NCBI GenBank assembly: GCA_001875345.1
Contig: MIZA01000020.1
Location: forward strand, 1 to 64,000
Origin: Marine Group III euryarchaeote CG-Epi1
Lineage (GTDB): Archaea > Thermoplasmatota > Poseidoniia > MGIII > CG-Epi1
Length of the DNA: 64,000 nt
Direction: 5' to 3'
The notes under the pieces were generated by a model that saw only the letters and a program-made list of their open reading frames with translations, was not told the DNA's origin and searched no databases. Positions 1-8,534 of this stretch are shown here, in pieces. A program made the position numbers and the translations under genes. How positions within the stretch are numbered: position 1 is the stretch's first letter; each line of letters starts with the position of its first letter.

Positions 1-9
1 TGCCTCAGA

Positions 10-819
10 ATGACTAAAGATTACAAGAGAATTACAACAAACGTTCTTCAGGAAATGAAAGACAATAAAGAAAAAATTTCGATGTTGACTTCATATGACT
101 TCACTTTAGCTAAAATAGTTGATAACGCAGGAATTGACGTCATTTTAGTTGGAGACTCTGCATCAAATGTAATGGCAGGTCACGAGACAACTTTGCCGAT
201 AACACTAGATCACATGATTTATCATGCAAGTTCAGTAGTTAAGGCAGCTAGTAGGGCATTAGTAGTTGTTGACTTACCTTTCGGTTCATATCAAGGTGAT
301 TCGAAAAAAGCACTACGATCATCAATCAGAATAATGAAAGAGTCTGGCGCACATGCAGTAAAGCTTGAGGGAGGAGATGAAATAATTGATTCAGTACAAA
401 GAATACTGACGGCAGGAATTCCAGTAATGGGTCATTTGGGACTTACACCCCAGTCGATATACAAATTTGGAACTTACACTGTGAGAGCTAAGCAAGATAC
501 TGAAGCTGAAAAACTAATTGAAGACGCTAAATTATTGCAAGAGGCTGGATGCTTTGCAATTGTTTTAGAAAAAATACCTGCAGATCTAGCCAAAAAAGTC
601 TCAAATGAACTAGAAATACCAATAATAGGAATTGGGGCTGGAAACGGAGTCGACGGACAAGTTCTTGTTCTACATGACATGTTGGGAATGACACATGAAT
701 TCAATCCTAGATTCCTGAGAAGATATCTTAATTTATACGAGGACATAAATCAAGCTGTTAAAAATTACGTTGATGACGTGAAGAATCAAGACTTCCCGAA
801 CGAAAACGAAGAATATTAA
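10..819 (+). CDS. panB: 3-methyl-2-oxobutanoate hydroxymethyltransferase (ketopantoate synthesis)
   Basis: PanB transfers a hydroxymethyl group from methylenetetrahydrofolate (or an archaeal C1 carrier) to 2-oxoisovalerate, giving ketopantoate for coenzyme A. The 269-residue product has the family's usual length and motifs: MLTSYD (25-30), VGDS with metal ligand D49, VVDLPFGSY with D88, VKLEGG with E120, HLGLTPQ (142-148), the catalytic-base position E187 in VLEKIP, and GIGAG near the C-terminus. It is a complete TIM barrel. Nine bases lie upstream of the ATG in this window, so its promoter cannot be judged. It precedes two other biosynthetic genes on the same strand. Confidence 0.96.
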   Translation: MTKDYKRITTNVLQEMKDNKEKISMLTSYDFTLAKIVDNAGIDVILVGDSASNVMAGHETTLPITLDHMIYHASSVVKAASRALVVVDLPFGSYQGDSKKALRSSIRIMKESGAHAVKLEGGDEIIDSVQRILTAGIPVMGHLGLTPQSIYKFGTYTVRAKQDTEAEKLIEDAKLLQEAGCFAIVLEKIPADLAKKVSNELEIPIIGIGAGNGVDGQVLVLHDMLGMTHEFNPRFLRRYLNLYEDINQAVKNYVDDVKNQDFPNENEEY

Positions 820-875
820 TTACTCATAAACGAGTACTTACTCATTTTATTTAATGCATGCCCTAATGGAAAAGT

Positions 876-1511
876 GTGGATACAAAAATTGTCATAAACT
901 GTGCAATGTCTGCAGACGGAAAAATAGCACTTCCTGACAGGAGCCAAATTAGACTTTCTAACAAGGAAGACATGGAAAGAGTTAACAAATTAAGAAAAGA
1001 ATCAGATGCTATTCTAGTAGGAATAGGGACTGTAATTGAAGATAATCCAAGACTAATAATTAAGAATAATAAAAATTTATCCACAAATCCAGTCAGAGTC
1101 GTCCTCGACACTAATGGTAGAACGCCAATAAATTCAAACGTACTTGATGATAAATCTAGAACAATCATTGCAGTAGGAAATCATTTTGCTGGAGAAATCC
1201 CAGGGAATTCGGAAGTTATTAAATGTGGAGACGAACAAATCGACATTGAATTGTTAATGGAAAAATTGTACGAAAGAGGATTAAAAAATATTTTGGTTGA
1301 AGGTGGCGAAAACGTGCTTTGGTCATTCTTAAATCAAAACTTATTCGATGAGATAAATATTTTTGTTGCAAGTCTGATTGTTGGTGGAGCAAAAACGCCG
1401 ACCGTAGCGGGAGGATCCGGTTTTACAAACAAGATTGATACTTTACAGCTCAAATTGAAAGAAGCTGAAAAAATCGGAAATGGAATTCTACTAAAATATT
1501 GCAAAAAATAA
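876..1511 (+). CDS. 2,5-diamino-6-ribosylamino-pyrimidinone 5'-phosphate reductase (RibD C-terminal type)
   Basis: A riboflavin-pathway reductase of the archaeal/fungal (Rib7-like) branch, which reduces the ribosyl side chain before deamination using NAD(P)H. The 211-residue product is a stand-alone RibD reductase domain: an SADGKIA motif at the N-terminus, AILVGIGTV, DNPRL, VRVVLDTNGRTP and the C-terminal VEGGENVLWSFL nucleotide-site signature. No deaminase domain is fused. The start is GTG; an ATG ten bases upstream is in another frame. A T-rich TATA-like stretch (about 845-856) lies 25 nt upstream of the GTG, fitting a leaderless message. Transcription could also read through from panB, 56 nt away. 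Confidence 0.88.
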   Translation: MDTKIVINCAMSADGKIALPDRSQIRLSNKEDMERVNKLRKESDAILVGIGTVIEDNPRLIIKNNKNLSTNPVRVVLDTNGRTPINSNVLDDKSRTIIAVGNHFAGEIPGNSEVIKCGDEQIDIELLMEKLYERGLKNILVEGGENVLWSFLNQNLFDEINIFVASLIVGGAKTPTVAGGSGFTNKIDTLQLKLKEAEKIGNGILLKYCKK

Positions 1512-1536
1512 TCATAAAAAGGGTGACTAAATCACT

Positions 1537-2148
1537 GTGACAATGAGAGTAGCTGTTTTAGCTTCCGGAAGAGGTAGTAATTTTCAATCTATAATAGATG
1601 CGTCTAAAGAAAATAAATTACCCAATTGCAAGTTAGAATTACTCATTGTTAACAAAAAAGAAGCATATGCTGTGGAAAGAGCGAAAAAACACAATATAGC
1701 TTATAAGATAATAGAATCAAAAAATAAAAAAAGGGAAGACTTTGATCATGAAATGCTAGAGGTTCTAGCTAAAAATAAAATTGAAATAGTTGTTCTAGCA
1801 GGATTTATGAGAATACTGTCTAAACCTTTCATCACAAAATACAAAAATCGAATCATTAACATTCACCCTTCTCTATTGCCGTTACATCCCGGAGCCCATG
1901 CACATAGAGACGTTATCAAATCTGGAGCGAAAGAAAGCGGCTGTACTGTTCACTTTGTGGATGAAGGAGTTGATACCGGACCGATTATAATGCAAGAAAC
2001 TGTAGTAGTCGACAAAAATGATAATGAAGAAACTCTGGCTGCAAAAATATTGCCTCTCGAACATCAAATATTTCCAAAAGCTCTACATCTTTTAACCTCT
2101 AAAAAATTAGAAATAAAAGAAGGTAAAGTAACAATTAGGTCCGACTAA
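1537..2148 (+). CDS. purN: Phosphoribosylglycinamide formyltransferase
   Basis: PurN formylates GAR to FGAR in purine synthesis with 10-formyl-tetrahydrofolate. The 203-residue protein shows ASGRGSN (9-15, phosphate binding), AGFMRILS, and the catalytic triad N108, H110 (NIHPSLLP) and D146 (VDTGPII), so it should be active. The start is a GTG at 1537 preceded by GGGTGA at 1521-1526. An ATG two codons downstream (1543) is an alternative, but its spacing to that ribosome-binding site is longer. It follows the riboflavin reductase by 25 nt, so the two are probably co-transcribed. A folate-dependent PurN suggests folate-type C1 metabolism, which PanB also implies. Confidence 0.95.
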   Translation: MTMRVAVLASGRGSNFQSIIDASKENKLPNCKLELLIVNKKEAYAVERAKKHNIAYKIIESKNKKREDFDHEMLEVLAKNKIEIVVLAGFMRILSKPFITKYKNRIINIHPSLLPLHPGAHAHRDVIKSGAKESGCTVHFVDEGVDTGPIIMQETVVVDKNDNEETLAAKILPLEHQIFPKALHLLTSKKLEIKEGKVTIRSD

Positions 2149-2149
2149 T

Positions 2150-2161
2150 ACTTTAAATACG
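2150..2161 (+). promoter_or_regulatory. TATA element of the L18e-L13-S9-Rpo10 operon
   Basis: An ACTTTAAATAC-type archaeal TATA box begins right at the purN stop codon. Transcription would start near 2180, leaving a short leader before the rpl18e ATG at 2199. Inferred from sequence and spacing only. Confidence 0.6.
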
Positions 2162-2198
2162 GCACAGTCTGGCCGCCAATCTGACTTTAAGAAAGACT

Positions 2199-2570
2199 AT
2201 GTCAAAGAAGCAAATTTCAAGGAAAAGCAACTCAGAATTAGTCAAAACTATCGACGAGTTAAAGGCAGCGTCAAGAAAAAATGATGCACCTATCTGGAAA
2301 AGTATAGCTAAAAAATTAGAAGGACCTAGTCGTAACTGGCCTATTGTAAATGTAAGTAAAATTGAATATAATGCTGCTAAAAATGGTAAAGTAGTAATTC
2401 CTGGTAAAATAATGGGAAGTGGCACTTTAAGTAAGAAAGTTACAGTTTCAGCATACAGTTTTACAAAAACTGCAATTCAAAAAATTGAAAACGCAGGTGG
2501 AAAATGTATGATTTATAATGACTTCATTAAGAAGAATCCAACTGGAAAAGATGTAGTGGTGATTGGATAA
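2199..2570 (+). CDS. rpl18e: Large ribosomal subunit protein L18e
   Basis: Archaeal/eukaryal L18e, homologous in fold to bacterial L15. The 123-residue product has the expected SRNWPIVNVSKI stretch, the VVIPGKIMGSG loop (around residues 65-75) that contacts rRNA, and a basic N-terminus. It opens a tightly packed operon: its TAA stop overlaps the ATG of rpl13 by one base. The order L18e-L13-S9-RpoN is the conserved archaeal arrangement. The ATG at 2199 is the only sensible start, preceded by AAGAAAGA-type purines. Confidence 0.96.
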   Translation: MSKKQISRKSNSELVKTIDELKAASRKNDAPIWKSIAKKLEGPSRNWPIVNVSKIEYNAAKNGKVVIPGKIMGSGTLSKKVTVSAYSFTKTAIQKIENAGGKCMIYNDFIKKNPTGKDVVVIG

Positions 2571-2983
2571 TGAAAATATTAGACGCAAGTGGTTGTATAA
2601 TGGGAAGATTGGCAAGTCATGCTGCAAAAAGTTTACTTAATGGGGATGAAATACACATAATTAATGCAGAAGAAGCTGTAATTTCAGGAAATAAGGATAG
2701 CGTTATGGGTGAGTACATTGAAAAAAGACAATTAAATCATCCAAGAAAAGGACCATTCTACCCTAGGATGCCACATCTTATGCTAAAAAGAGCAGTTAGA
2801 GGTATGATTCCATACCAGAAGCCTCGTGGAAGGGAAGCCTTCAAAAGATTAAGAGTTGATATCGGAAAACCAGCTTCAATTGACGAAAAAAATATTGAAA
2901 CTGTACAAAAAGCCCAAATGAATGATAATACTAAATATGTATCACTTGGTGAAGTTTCGAAGATACTAGGAGCTAAATTCTAA
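2570..2983 (+). CDS. rpl13: Large ribosomal subunit protein L13 (uL13)
   Basis: uL13 is an early-assembling rRNA-binding protein of the large subunit. The 137-residue archaeal form has the typical start ([12 protein letters not shown]), NAEEAVISG, and the basic [18 protein letters not shown] segment (about 84-101). It overlaps the upstream stop by one base and is followed one base later by rps9, so all three should be translated from one message. Confidence 0.97.
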   Translation: MKILDASGCIMGRLASHAAKSLLNGDEIHIINAEEAVISGNKDSVMGEYIEKRQLNHPRKGPFYPRMPHLMLKRAVRGMIPYQKPRGREAFKRLRVDIGKPASIDEKNIETVQKAQMNDNTKYVSLGEVSKILGAKF

Positions 2984-2984
2984 A

Positions 2985-3386
2985 ATGGCAAAAGTGATTC
3001 ATACTAGTGGTAAGAGAAAAACAGCTATCGCACGAGCTACTTTCAAATCTGGAAAAGGACGTGTAAGGATTAATAATAAGCCTGTTGAATTCTACCAACC
3101 TGAATTAGCAAGACTAAAGATTCAAGAACCTCTAGAACTAGCTGGTAAACAAAAAAACCGTGTCGACATAAATGTTAGTGTCGCAGGAGGTGGCGTAATG
3201 GGTCAAGCCGAAGCTACCAGAACTGCTATCGCTAGAGGGATTATAGAGTGGTTCGGAGACGAAGATTTACAAAACTTATTCCAAAGTTATGATCGTGCCC
3301 TTTTGGTAAATGACACCAGGCGTAAAGAGCCTAAACATCCGCTTGGACGCGGAGCAAGAAAGAAGAGGCAGAAGTCTTACAGGTGA
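2985..3386 (+). CDS. rps9: Small ribosomal subunit protein S9 (uS9)
   Basis: uS9 sits in the 30S head with its C-terminal tail reaching the P-site tRNA. The 133-residue product starts with the family signature [13 protein letters not shown] (6-18) and carries [12 protein letters not shown] and [12 protein letters not shown]. It ends in the basic tail RKKRQKSYR, whose terminal Arg contacts tRNA. The next gene, rpoN, starts eight bases after the stop. Confidence 0.97.
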   Translation: MAKVIHTSGKRKTAIARATFKSGKGRVRINNKPVEFYQPELARLKIQEPLELAGKQKNRVDINVSVAGGGVMGQAEATRTAIARGIIEWFGDEDLQNLFQSYDRALLVNDTRRKEPKHPLGRGARKKRQKSYR

Positions 3387-3393
3387 TCCAAAA

Positions 3394-3585
3394 ATGTTAG
3401 TACCAGTCCGATGTTTCAGTTGTAATAAAATAGTTGGCGGAGCTTACGAAGAATTTGTCGAAAGACAAGAGAGTGGCGAAGATCCGGCTAAAGTTATGGA
3501 CGATTTAGGAATAAAGAGATACTGCTGCCGTAAAATCTATGTATCTCACTTAGATTTGATTGACGAATTACTACCATACGATTAA
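3394..3585 (+). CDS. rpo10: RNA polymerase subunit Rpo10 (RpoN)
   Basis: Rpo10 is the small zinc-binding assembly-platform subunit of archaeal RNA polymerase, equivalent to eukaryotic RPB10. The 63-residue protein has the atypical zinc motif C7-x2-C10 and C44-C45 and the conserved GGAYEEFVER and GIKRYCCRK segments. The frame is open further upstream, but the ATG at 3394 gives exactly the family start (MLVPVRCFSC) and sits eight bases after the rps9 stop. Archaeal rpo10 is normally in this ribosomal operon. Confidence 0.97.
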   Translation: MLVPVRCFSCNKIVGGAYEEFVERQESGEDPAKVMDDLGIKRYCCRKIYVSHLDLIDELLPYD

Positions 3586-3586
3586 T

Positions 3587-3598
3587 TTTTTTAATATC
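3587..3598 (+). promoter_or_regulatory. T-rich / TATA-like element before tRNA-Pro
   Basis: A T-run followed by AATAT lies about 25 nt upstream of the tRNA-Pro 5' end, the spacing of an archaeal TATA box. The same T-run follows the rpo10 stop and could also end the ribosomal operon transcript. Both roles are inferred. Confidence 0.45.
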
Positions 3599-3617
3599 TT
3601 GCAGAATTTATTCTCAA

Positions 3618-3693
3618 GGTCCCGTGGGGTAGCTTGGCATCCTTGTACCTTGGGGTGGTATAGACTCCAGTTCAAATCTGGGCGGGACCACCA
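3618..3693 (+). tRNA. tRNA-Pro (GGG), CCA end encoded
   Basis: A complete cloverleaf. The acceptor stem GGTCCCG pairs with CGGGACC. The anticodon stem GTACC/GGTAT closes the loop TTGGGGT, giving anticodon GGG (proline). The T-arm is TCCAG-TTCAAAT-CTGGG and the discriminator is A (3690). CCA follows directly at 3691-3693. Four bases later the convergent ROK kinase gene ends, so this tRNA and the kinase are packed tail to tail. No intron is needed to fold it. Confidence 0.95.
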
Positions 3694-3697
3694 TAAA

Positions 3698-4534
3698 TCA
3701 ACATACCAGAGATAATGAGCCAATTATTCCTGAATCCTTTCCCAAAACTGGCTTAGTAATTAAATTGGAAAGATTAACTAAAGGAGTGAAGTTGTTCCAA
3801 ATTTTAGCTATATTGTTCCTTATCATTGGAAGCAAATGCTCTTGGGACATTACTCCTCCGCCCAAAATAATCTTATCTGGAGAATGATTACTTATTATAT
3901 TAATCAGACCCAACGACAATAATTCCGCTTCAATTTCCCAAGCCTCATGATCTTTTGGCAGTTCTACAGGATCAATACCCCACCTAGCCCTCATCGATGG
4001 GCCACTTGCCAATCCTTCCCAACAGTCTCCATGTAACTTACACACACCAGGATAATTGTTAGTATTTGGAATCCTCATGTGTCCAGCTTCCAAGTGAAAA
4101 TTTCCTCTGTAAGGCCTTCCATCTAAAAGAATACCAACACCTATGCCAGTTCCTACAGTAACATAAGCTAGAGTTTGATATTTGTCTTCTAATCCATAAT
4201 TGTATTCACCAATTGCTGCTGCATTCACATCAGTGTCAATTGAAACATCCGAGCAAATATCCGCCAAATAATTTACTACATTAACATCTTTCCAACCATC
4301 CTTACTTTCAGCAACAATTATACCGTAGTTTTCTGATTCTGAATTTAAAACAATTGGGCCAAAAGAACCCACACCTAGCTTCTTTACGGGATAATTGCTG
4401 AAAAAAGAATAAATTTCAGAAAAAGTTTTTTCTGGAGTGCTAGTACCAATAATTTTTTTTGAAATAATGTCTAAAGGATCATTAGCAACTGCAAGAACAC
4501 ACTTAGTTCCGCCTAATTCTATGCCGCCAATCAT
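3698..4534 (-). CDS. ROK-family sugar kinase (fructokinase/glucokinase type)
   Basis: ROK kinases phosphorylate free hexoses with ATP. The 278-residue product has the N-terminal phosphate-binding GGIELGGTK (3-11), the catalytic-aspartate motif DTDVNAAA (D102), TVGTGIGVG (126-134), the EAGH motif (149-152) and the ROK zinc cluster C165-x2-H168-G-x-C171-W-E-G. The CxxHGxCxEGxxSGP form of this cluster is typical of ROK fructokinases, so fructose is a plausible substrate, but specificity is not provable here. It stands alone. An ATTTATATTC-like box beside the tRNA-Leu 3' end may be its promoter, and AGAGGA precedes the ATG. Confidence 0.88.
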   Translation of the reverse strand: MIGGIELGGTKCVLAVANDPLDIISKKIIGTSTPEKTFSEIYSFFSNYPVKKLGVGSFGPIVLNSESENYGIIVAESKDGWKDVNVVNYLADICSDVSIDTDVNAAAIGEYNYGLEDKYQTLAYVTVGTGIGVGILLDGRPYRGNFHLEAGHMRIPNTNNYPGVCKLHGDCWEGLASGPSMRARWGIDPVELPKDHEAWEIEAELLSLGLINIISNHSPDKIILGGGVMSQEHLLPMIRNNIAKIWNNFTPLVNLSNLITKPVLGKDSGIIGSLSLVC

Positions 4535-4605
4535 AACTCAATCCTCTTTTTGTTAGGACCTGCAGAATCTCTTTCCATAATGGTCTAGAATAAGAAGAAT
4601 ATAAA

Positions 4606-4692
4606 TGGTGCGGGGGGAGGGATTTGAACCCTCGTACCACTAAGGACTGGGACCTAAACCCAGCGCAATTGGCCTGGCTATGCGACCCCCGC
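4606..4692 (-). tRNA. tRNA-Leu (TAG), CCA end encoded
   Basis: A type II tRNA with a long variable arm on the minus strand. The acceptor GCGGGGG pairs with CCCCCGC. The anticodon stem CTGGG/CCCAG closes the loop TTTAGGT, giving anticodon TAG (leucine). The variable arm follows, then the T-arm GAGGG-TTCAAAT-CCCTC and discriminator A (4609). CCA is encoded (TGG on the plus strand at 4606-4608). No intron is seen. Confidence 0.94.
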
Positions 4693-4807
4693 TTGAAATA
4701 CCTCTGGAAAGATGAATTAATAATAGAATTGGTCTACAAAGTTTATAAATAAGAACGCCATAGTTCAAATAAAATATTAACTGATAAATTAAGGACAAAA
4801 AGATAAT

Positions 4808-5551
4808 ATGGAAGCGGAAAAACACTTTTCAGAATTAGAAATTGAAAATCTAGAAGACATCTACAGAGATTTTGTTGCAAAAAGTTCTCTATTCGCCTTA
4901 CTCGCTATTATAATTCTTTTCCTAATAAACCCTAATTTCTTTGACAGATTACAATATGAAGATGGGTACATTGAGAACTTAACTGTTTTCTTCCTTTTTA
5001 TTGCAGTTATAGGTATCGGAAAGTACATACTAAACGAATTAAAGCACAAGCGTATTACAAATTTAAAACGTTTATTTGTAACCATACAACTACTTGCCTT
5101 TTTCTCAGTTGCTCTATATGCGTCACTCCAAGAATTAGAATTTGGCCAAAGAGCTATAGGCTATGAATTGTCAGATTCCTCTAAAGATGTCACTAAAGGA
5201 GATGCAATGAATCTTCACCACCGAGAGAATATGGAAATTTTTCTTGCATTTGGAGCAATAGTATTTTCTATTTATACTTCTATAATTCCACATGCATTTC
5301 GAAAGCCTTTGAGTGAAATATTAATACCTACCAAATTTTCACATTCAAGTACTTGGATATTGAAAATTCCAAGATCAATTGTTCCTGCTTTTATTGTTGG
5401 AATAATATTTAGTCTTATAGAAGTACTATCACCAATTGTAACTGACGAATTAGAAGAATTCAACGAATATTCTGAAGTATGTTTTGCCTATGCTTTAGCC
5501 TTACTTGGGACATATCTTTGGAGAGCTGTCGAGCAGGGCAGATTTAATTAA
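4808..5551 (+). CDS. Polytopic membrane protein of unknown function
   Basis: Not assigned to a named family. The 247-residue protein has about six membrane segments (near residues 25-40, 57-75, 88-106, 143-160, 190-210 and 225-240). Polar motifs sit between them: E51-D52-G53, E109-x-E111-x-G113-Q114-R115, and N135-x-H137-H138-R-E140. This set (EDG, E-x-x-x-GQR, then an N/H/E cluster) looks like an enzyme active site facing one side of the membrane, as in some uncharacterised bacterial membrane proteins, but that is a comparison from memory. It precedes another unknown protein and an ABC exporter on the same strand by 20 nt, which hints at a shared transcript. Confidence 0.75.
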   Translation: MEAEKHFSELEIENLEDIYRDFVAKSSLFALLAIIILFLINPNFFDRLQYEDGYIENLTVFFLFIAVIGIGKYILNELKHKRITNLKRLFVTIQLLAFFSVALYASLQELEFGQRAIGYELSDSSKDVTKGDAMNLHHRENMEIFLAFGAIVFSIYTSIIPHAFRKPLSEILIPTKFSHSSTWILKIPRSIVPAFIVGIIFSLIEVLSPIVTDELEEFNEYSEVCFAYALALLGTYLWRAVEQGRFN

Positions 5552-5571
5552 CATAAATAGAATAGTATAAT

Positions 5572-5967
5572 ATGCTTGAAGATATAAAGAATAAAATTAA
5601 TCAAAATGCAAAGGGAATAAGTAATGAAATTAACAATTCCGCATCTGCAGCATCAAAAATGGCAAAAAATAAAGCTGATTCCGTAGTCTTAGGATTAGCA
5701 ACAAAGATTATTATTTCATCTATGAATGGAATAGCCACTAAAGGTTTTTCATATATTAATAATGACAAAAAATATCAAAATATAATTGATAAAACCTGGG
5801 AAATGCTACCCTTGCCTATGAGGCTAGTAGGAAAAGATACACTTAATTATGAAGATAACATGTTTTTTCTAAGAAAAAGTATTTTTGGAAAGGACAAAGA
5901 AAGACCTGAAGTGGATTCGAAGGACGAGAGTATTATCTCTAAAACTATTAGAAAAATGTTTTCTTAA
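5572..5967 (+). CDS. Hypothetical protein, 131 residues
   Basis: No family recognised. The N-terminal third is polar, alanine/serine/asparagine-rich and helix-prone. A mildly hydrophobic stretch (about 38-60) could lie on or in the membrane. The centre has a PLPMRLVGKDTL segment, and the C-terminus is charged and basic. It starts 20 nt after the preceding membrane protein and stops one base before the ATG of the ABC ATPase, so it is almost certainly co-transcribed with the exporter. A role as substrate or accessory of that transporter is possible but unsupported. Confidence 0.7.
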   Translation: MLEDIKNKINQNAKGISNEINNSASAASKMAKNKADSVVLGLATKIIISSMNGIATKGFSYINNDKKYQNIIDKTWEMLPLPMRLVGKDTLNYEDNMFFLRKSIFGKDKERPEVDSKDESIISKTIRKMFS

Positions 5968-5968
5968 G

Positions 5969-6670
5969 ATGTCAGTAATAAAATGTAGTAATCTTTCAAA
6001 AAACTATGATGAAGTTGAAGCCCTAAAGAAAATAAACTTAGAAGTAAATGAGGGGGAATTTTTTGGATTATTGGGCCCAAACGGTGCAGGTAAAACTACT
6101 CTTCTGAAAATTCTTACATGTCAACTAAAATCATCAAAAGGTAAAGCTGATGTTTTTGGAATGGATACATTTAGTAATTTTAGTAGTATAAAGCCTAAAA
6201 TTTCAATAGTCCCGGAACAGGAATCTCCCCCTAGCTTTTTAACGCCTCGTGAAGTATTGGAATTAGTAGTAAATATAAGGCAGATTACAGATTCAAATAT
6301 AGATTATTGGCTGGAATTTTTTGAGCTGGAAACAATGGAAGGAAGAGTTTGTCGAAATTTATCAAGGGGTCAAAAACAAAAAGTAATGTTGGCCTCAGCA
6401 TTCATATCTGAGACCAAGCTAATGTTCCTAGATGAACCCTTCATAAATCTTGATCCCTTAGTTCAAGCTAAAGTTAGAGAATGGCTTAAAGAATACGTAA
6501 AAAAAGGAGGGACTGTTTTTATCAACACTCATTTGCTCGAAAATGCTGAAAGATTGTGTGATAGAGCTGCTATTATTCACCAAGGTCAGATACAATCACT
6601 CATTAACCTTAGTGATTTAAGAAAACAGAATCTTACTCTTGAAGAATTATTTCATGAGATTGTTAAATGA
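5969..6670 (+). CDS. ABC transporter ATP-binding protein
   Basis: The ATPase of an ABC-2-type exporter, 233 residues. Walker A is GPNGAGKTT (36-44), the signature motif is LSRGQKQ, Walker B is LMFLDEPF and the H-loop is NTHLLE. The frame is open further upstream, but the ATG at 5969 is preferred: it gives the usual short N-terminus before the first strand and sits directly after the previous stop, whereas earlier starts would run deep into that gene. Its stop overlaps the permease ATG. The divergent signature (RGQKQ rather than GGQ) is common in this ATPase group. Confidence 0.93.
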   Translation: MSVIKCSNLSKNYDEVEALKKINLEVNEGEFFGLLGPNGAGKTTLLKILTCQLKSSKGKADVFGMDTFSNFSSIKPKISIVPEQESPPSFLTPREVLELVVNIRQITDSNIDYWLEFFELETMEGRVCRNLSRGQKQKVMLASAFISETKLMFLDEPFINLDPLVQAKVREWLKEYVKKGGTVFINTHLLENAERLCDRAAIIHQGQIQSLINLSDLRKQNLTLEELFHEIVK

Positions 6671-8103
6671 ATAGACTAATTTTAATTCGAATGCTTCAAG
6701 AAGAAGTCCGATTAAATACTAGTTTTGCAAGTGGAAGAGGATTTTTTTCGTTCCCTATATTAGTGCTCATTTCTGGTTTAATTTCGATAGTATTCTCAGA
6801 CGTTATGATAGAGGATATGGGCTATAATGACTACTTACAAATACTCCACATTTCTGCAATATTTTACGGTCTTTTTGCAGGGTCACTAGCCTTTTTTGGA
6901 AATGAATTTCTAGAAAGAATATTTGGGTACTTTGGATTAATACTTGGACTTTCTACAACACAACCAATAACCCAAAGGAAGATTACACTTTTATATTTTT
7001 GTAAAGAAATTATATTTTATACTTTGTTCACAATGTTACCTGCTTTATTAGGCGCAATTCTCGGAACTTTTTACACGGACATCAGTCTAGTAAATTTATT
7101 AATTTTTAGCATTACACTTTACATCTCATTTTGCACTGGAATCTCATTTTCATATTATATTTCAAGTTTTTACAGAGTTTCCTTAGGTCAAACAATTTTC
7201 TCAGCCATGTTCTTCATAATTTGCTACTCTGCCATTTTCTACAAATATGAAATAACTGGAAGTCTTGATTGGTATTTACACGGAGATATGCGTCTGCTTG
7301 TTGTAGGAATGATAGTTCCAATTGCATTGTCTTCTATTGCAACTTGGAATATTAGAGAGCACAACAACACGAGCAGCATAAATATTATCGGATACAAAAA
7401 CAGGTTCAAAGAATATAACCAAAAGTATTACTGGGCAAATAAAATGAGTATGCCTGGAATTATTGCAAAAGAGAGAATAGATTTAGAAAGAAGTAAAACA
7501 GGAACGAAAATGTTCTTTTCATTCCTATTTCCCCTTGGCTTCCTAACATTTATGAATTGGTTTCTCGACCGAGGACTACCAATTCAGATTGATTTTAACA
7601 CAATATTTTATGGAGTAATGATCGGATTTTTTGGAACCATGCTGTATTCTTGGTTAAATTCTATAGATACTCCCCATTTTTATTCAACATTACCCATACA
7701 AGTATCGGACATAATAAGAGCAAGATTGTTTCTATTTGGTACTATAACTTGGTGGATTCCACTTGTTTTTATGGCCATTATTTCTTACATGAGCAACGAA
7801 TTAAATTTGCTTCCTATTGGATTAATAGTAATGATAACCGTTGGAATTTACATAGTTAATTACACTGCAATGTCAACAGGATTAAAAACAAATTCAGCCC
7901 TATTCGATGCATTTGTTTTCATTAAATTCTTTTTGATATCTGTGCCTCCTATGATTGCTATGACTATACTAAGTTTAGCAATAAATCACAGACCCTCTAC
8001 AATTCTAGTTGCATTATCTATTATATGCGGAGTTTTATCATTATTCAGTCTAATATTTTATAGGCGAATAGATTCTAAATGGACTGGCGAAAGTTTTGAT
8101 TAG
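6667..8103 (+). CDS. ABC transporter permease-like membrane protein
   Basis: Translationally coupled to the ATPase by an ATGA overlap, so it is the membrane partner of that exporter. The 478-residue protein has roughly twelve hydrophobic segments in two halves, separated by a hydrophilic stretch around residues 225-275. No sequence motif identifies the cargo. The architecture, with long stretches of aromatic-rich transmembrane helices and short loops, is typical of archaeal ABC-2-like permeases, whose substrates are mostly unknown. A downstream Alba gene lies 29 nt away but is unlikely to be related functionally. Confidence 0.85.
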   Translation: MNRLILIRMLQEEVRLNTSFASGRGFFSFPILVLISGLISIVFSDVMIEDMGYNDYLQILHISAIFYGLFAGSLAFFGNEFLERIFGYFGLILGLSTTQPITQRKITLLYFCKEIIFYTLFTMLPALLGAILGTFYTDISLVNLLIFSITLYISFCTGISFSYYISSFYRVSLGQTIFSAMFFIICYSAIFYKYEITGSLDWYLHGDMRLLVVGMIVPIALSSIATWNIREHNNTSSINIIGYKNRFKEYNQKYYWANKMSMPGIIAKERIDLERSKTGTKMFFSFLFPLGFLTFMNWFLDRGLPIQIDFNTIFYGVMIGFFGTMLYSWLNSIDTPHFYSTLPIQVSDIIRARLFLFGTITWWIPLVFMAIISYMSNELNLLPIGLIVMITVGIYIVNYTAMSTGLKTNSALFDAFVFIKFFLISVPPMIAMTILSLAINHRPSTILVALSIICGVLSLFSLIFYRRIDSKWTGESFD

Positions 8104-8132
8104 CAATATATAGCTACATCAATTATTAATAT

Positions 8133-8534
8133 ATGGCTGAAAAGAAAGGTAATGAAAAGAAAGAAAATACCAAAAAAAAGAATAAAACTTCAAGGCCAAA
8201 GAGAAGATTTAGAATCAATAAAAAAATTGAAGGTAAGACTGGTACAATATTCATTGGTCACGAAGACCCCTTCCTTTATTTTCCAGACATGATGTCTTAC
8301 TTTAGTCGAGATGAAATTGAAAAAGTACATTTGAAGGCAAGAGGAAAATCAATCTCAAATGCAGTTAATGTAGCTGAACAATTTAAAAATAGATTTAGTA
8401 AAGAAGTAAAGGTTGAAGTGAAAAATGTTGACATTGGGACTGAAGAAGTTCCACGTAAAGATCGAAAAGGTAAGATTAAAATGTCTTTTATCGATATAAT
8501 GATGACAAAATTACAAGACAGTGAATCTAACTAG
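8133..8534 (+). CDS. albA: Alba-family nucleic-acid-binding protein with lysine-rich tail
   Basis: Alba proteins are small archaeal chromatin and RNA-binding dimers. The domain spans about residues 36-125 of 133: TIFIG, then the hallmark VHLKARGKSISNAVNVAEQFKNRF, and a beta hairpin with basic tip (VPRKDRKGKIKM). Two things are unusual. The first 35 residues form a lysine-rich, disordered tail. The loop after IFIG reads HEDPF rather than the usual K-K/R-P, so the lysine that is acetylated in Sulfolobus Alba is not conserved. The gene ends eight bases inside the convergent trm56. Confidence 0.9.
   Translation: MAEKKGNEKKENTKKKNKTSRPKRRFRINKKIEGKTGTIFIGHEDPFLYFPDMMSYFSRDEIEKVHLKARGKSISNAVNVAEQFKNRFSKEVKVEVKNVDIGTEEVPRKDRKGKIKMSFIDIMMTKLQDSESN

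Noticed and set aside
474-746. Minus-strand open frames within panB, purN, rpl18e and similar genes.
   Set aside because: They lie opposite genes with clear family motifs and have no supporting signals.
5885-5968. An upstream extension of the ABC ATPase reading frame by 28 residues.
   Set aside because: It overlaps the previous gene by 83 bases and has no family similarity; the ATG at 5969 gives the normal start.
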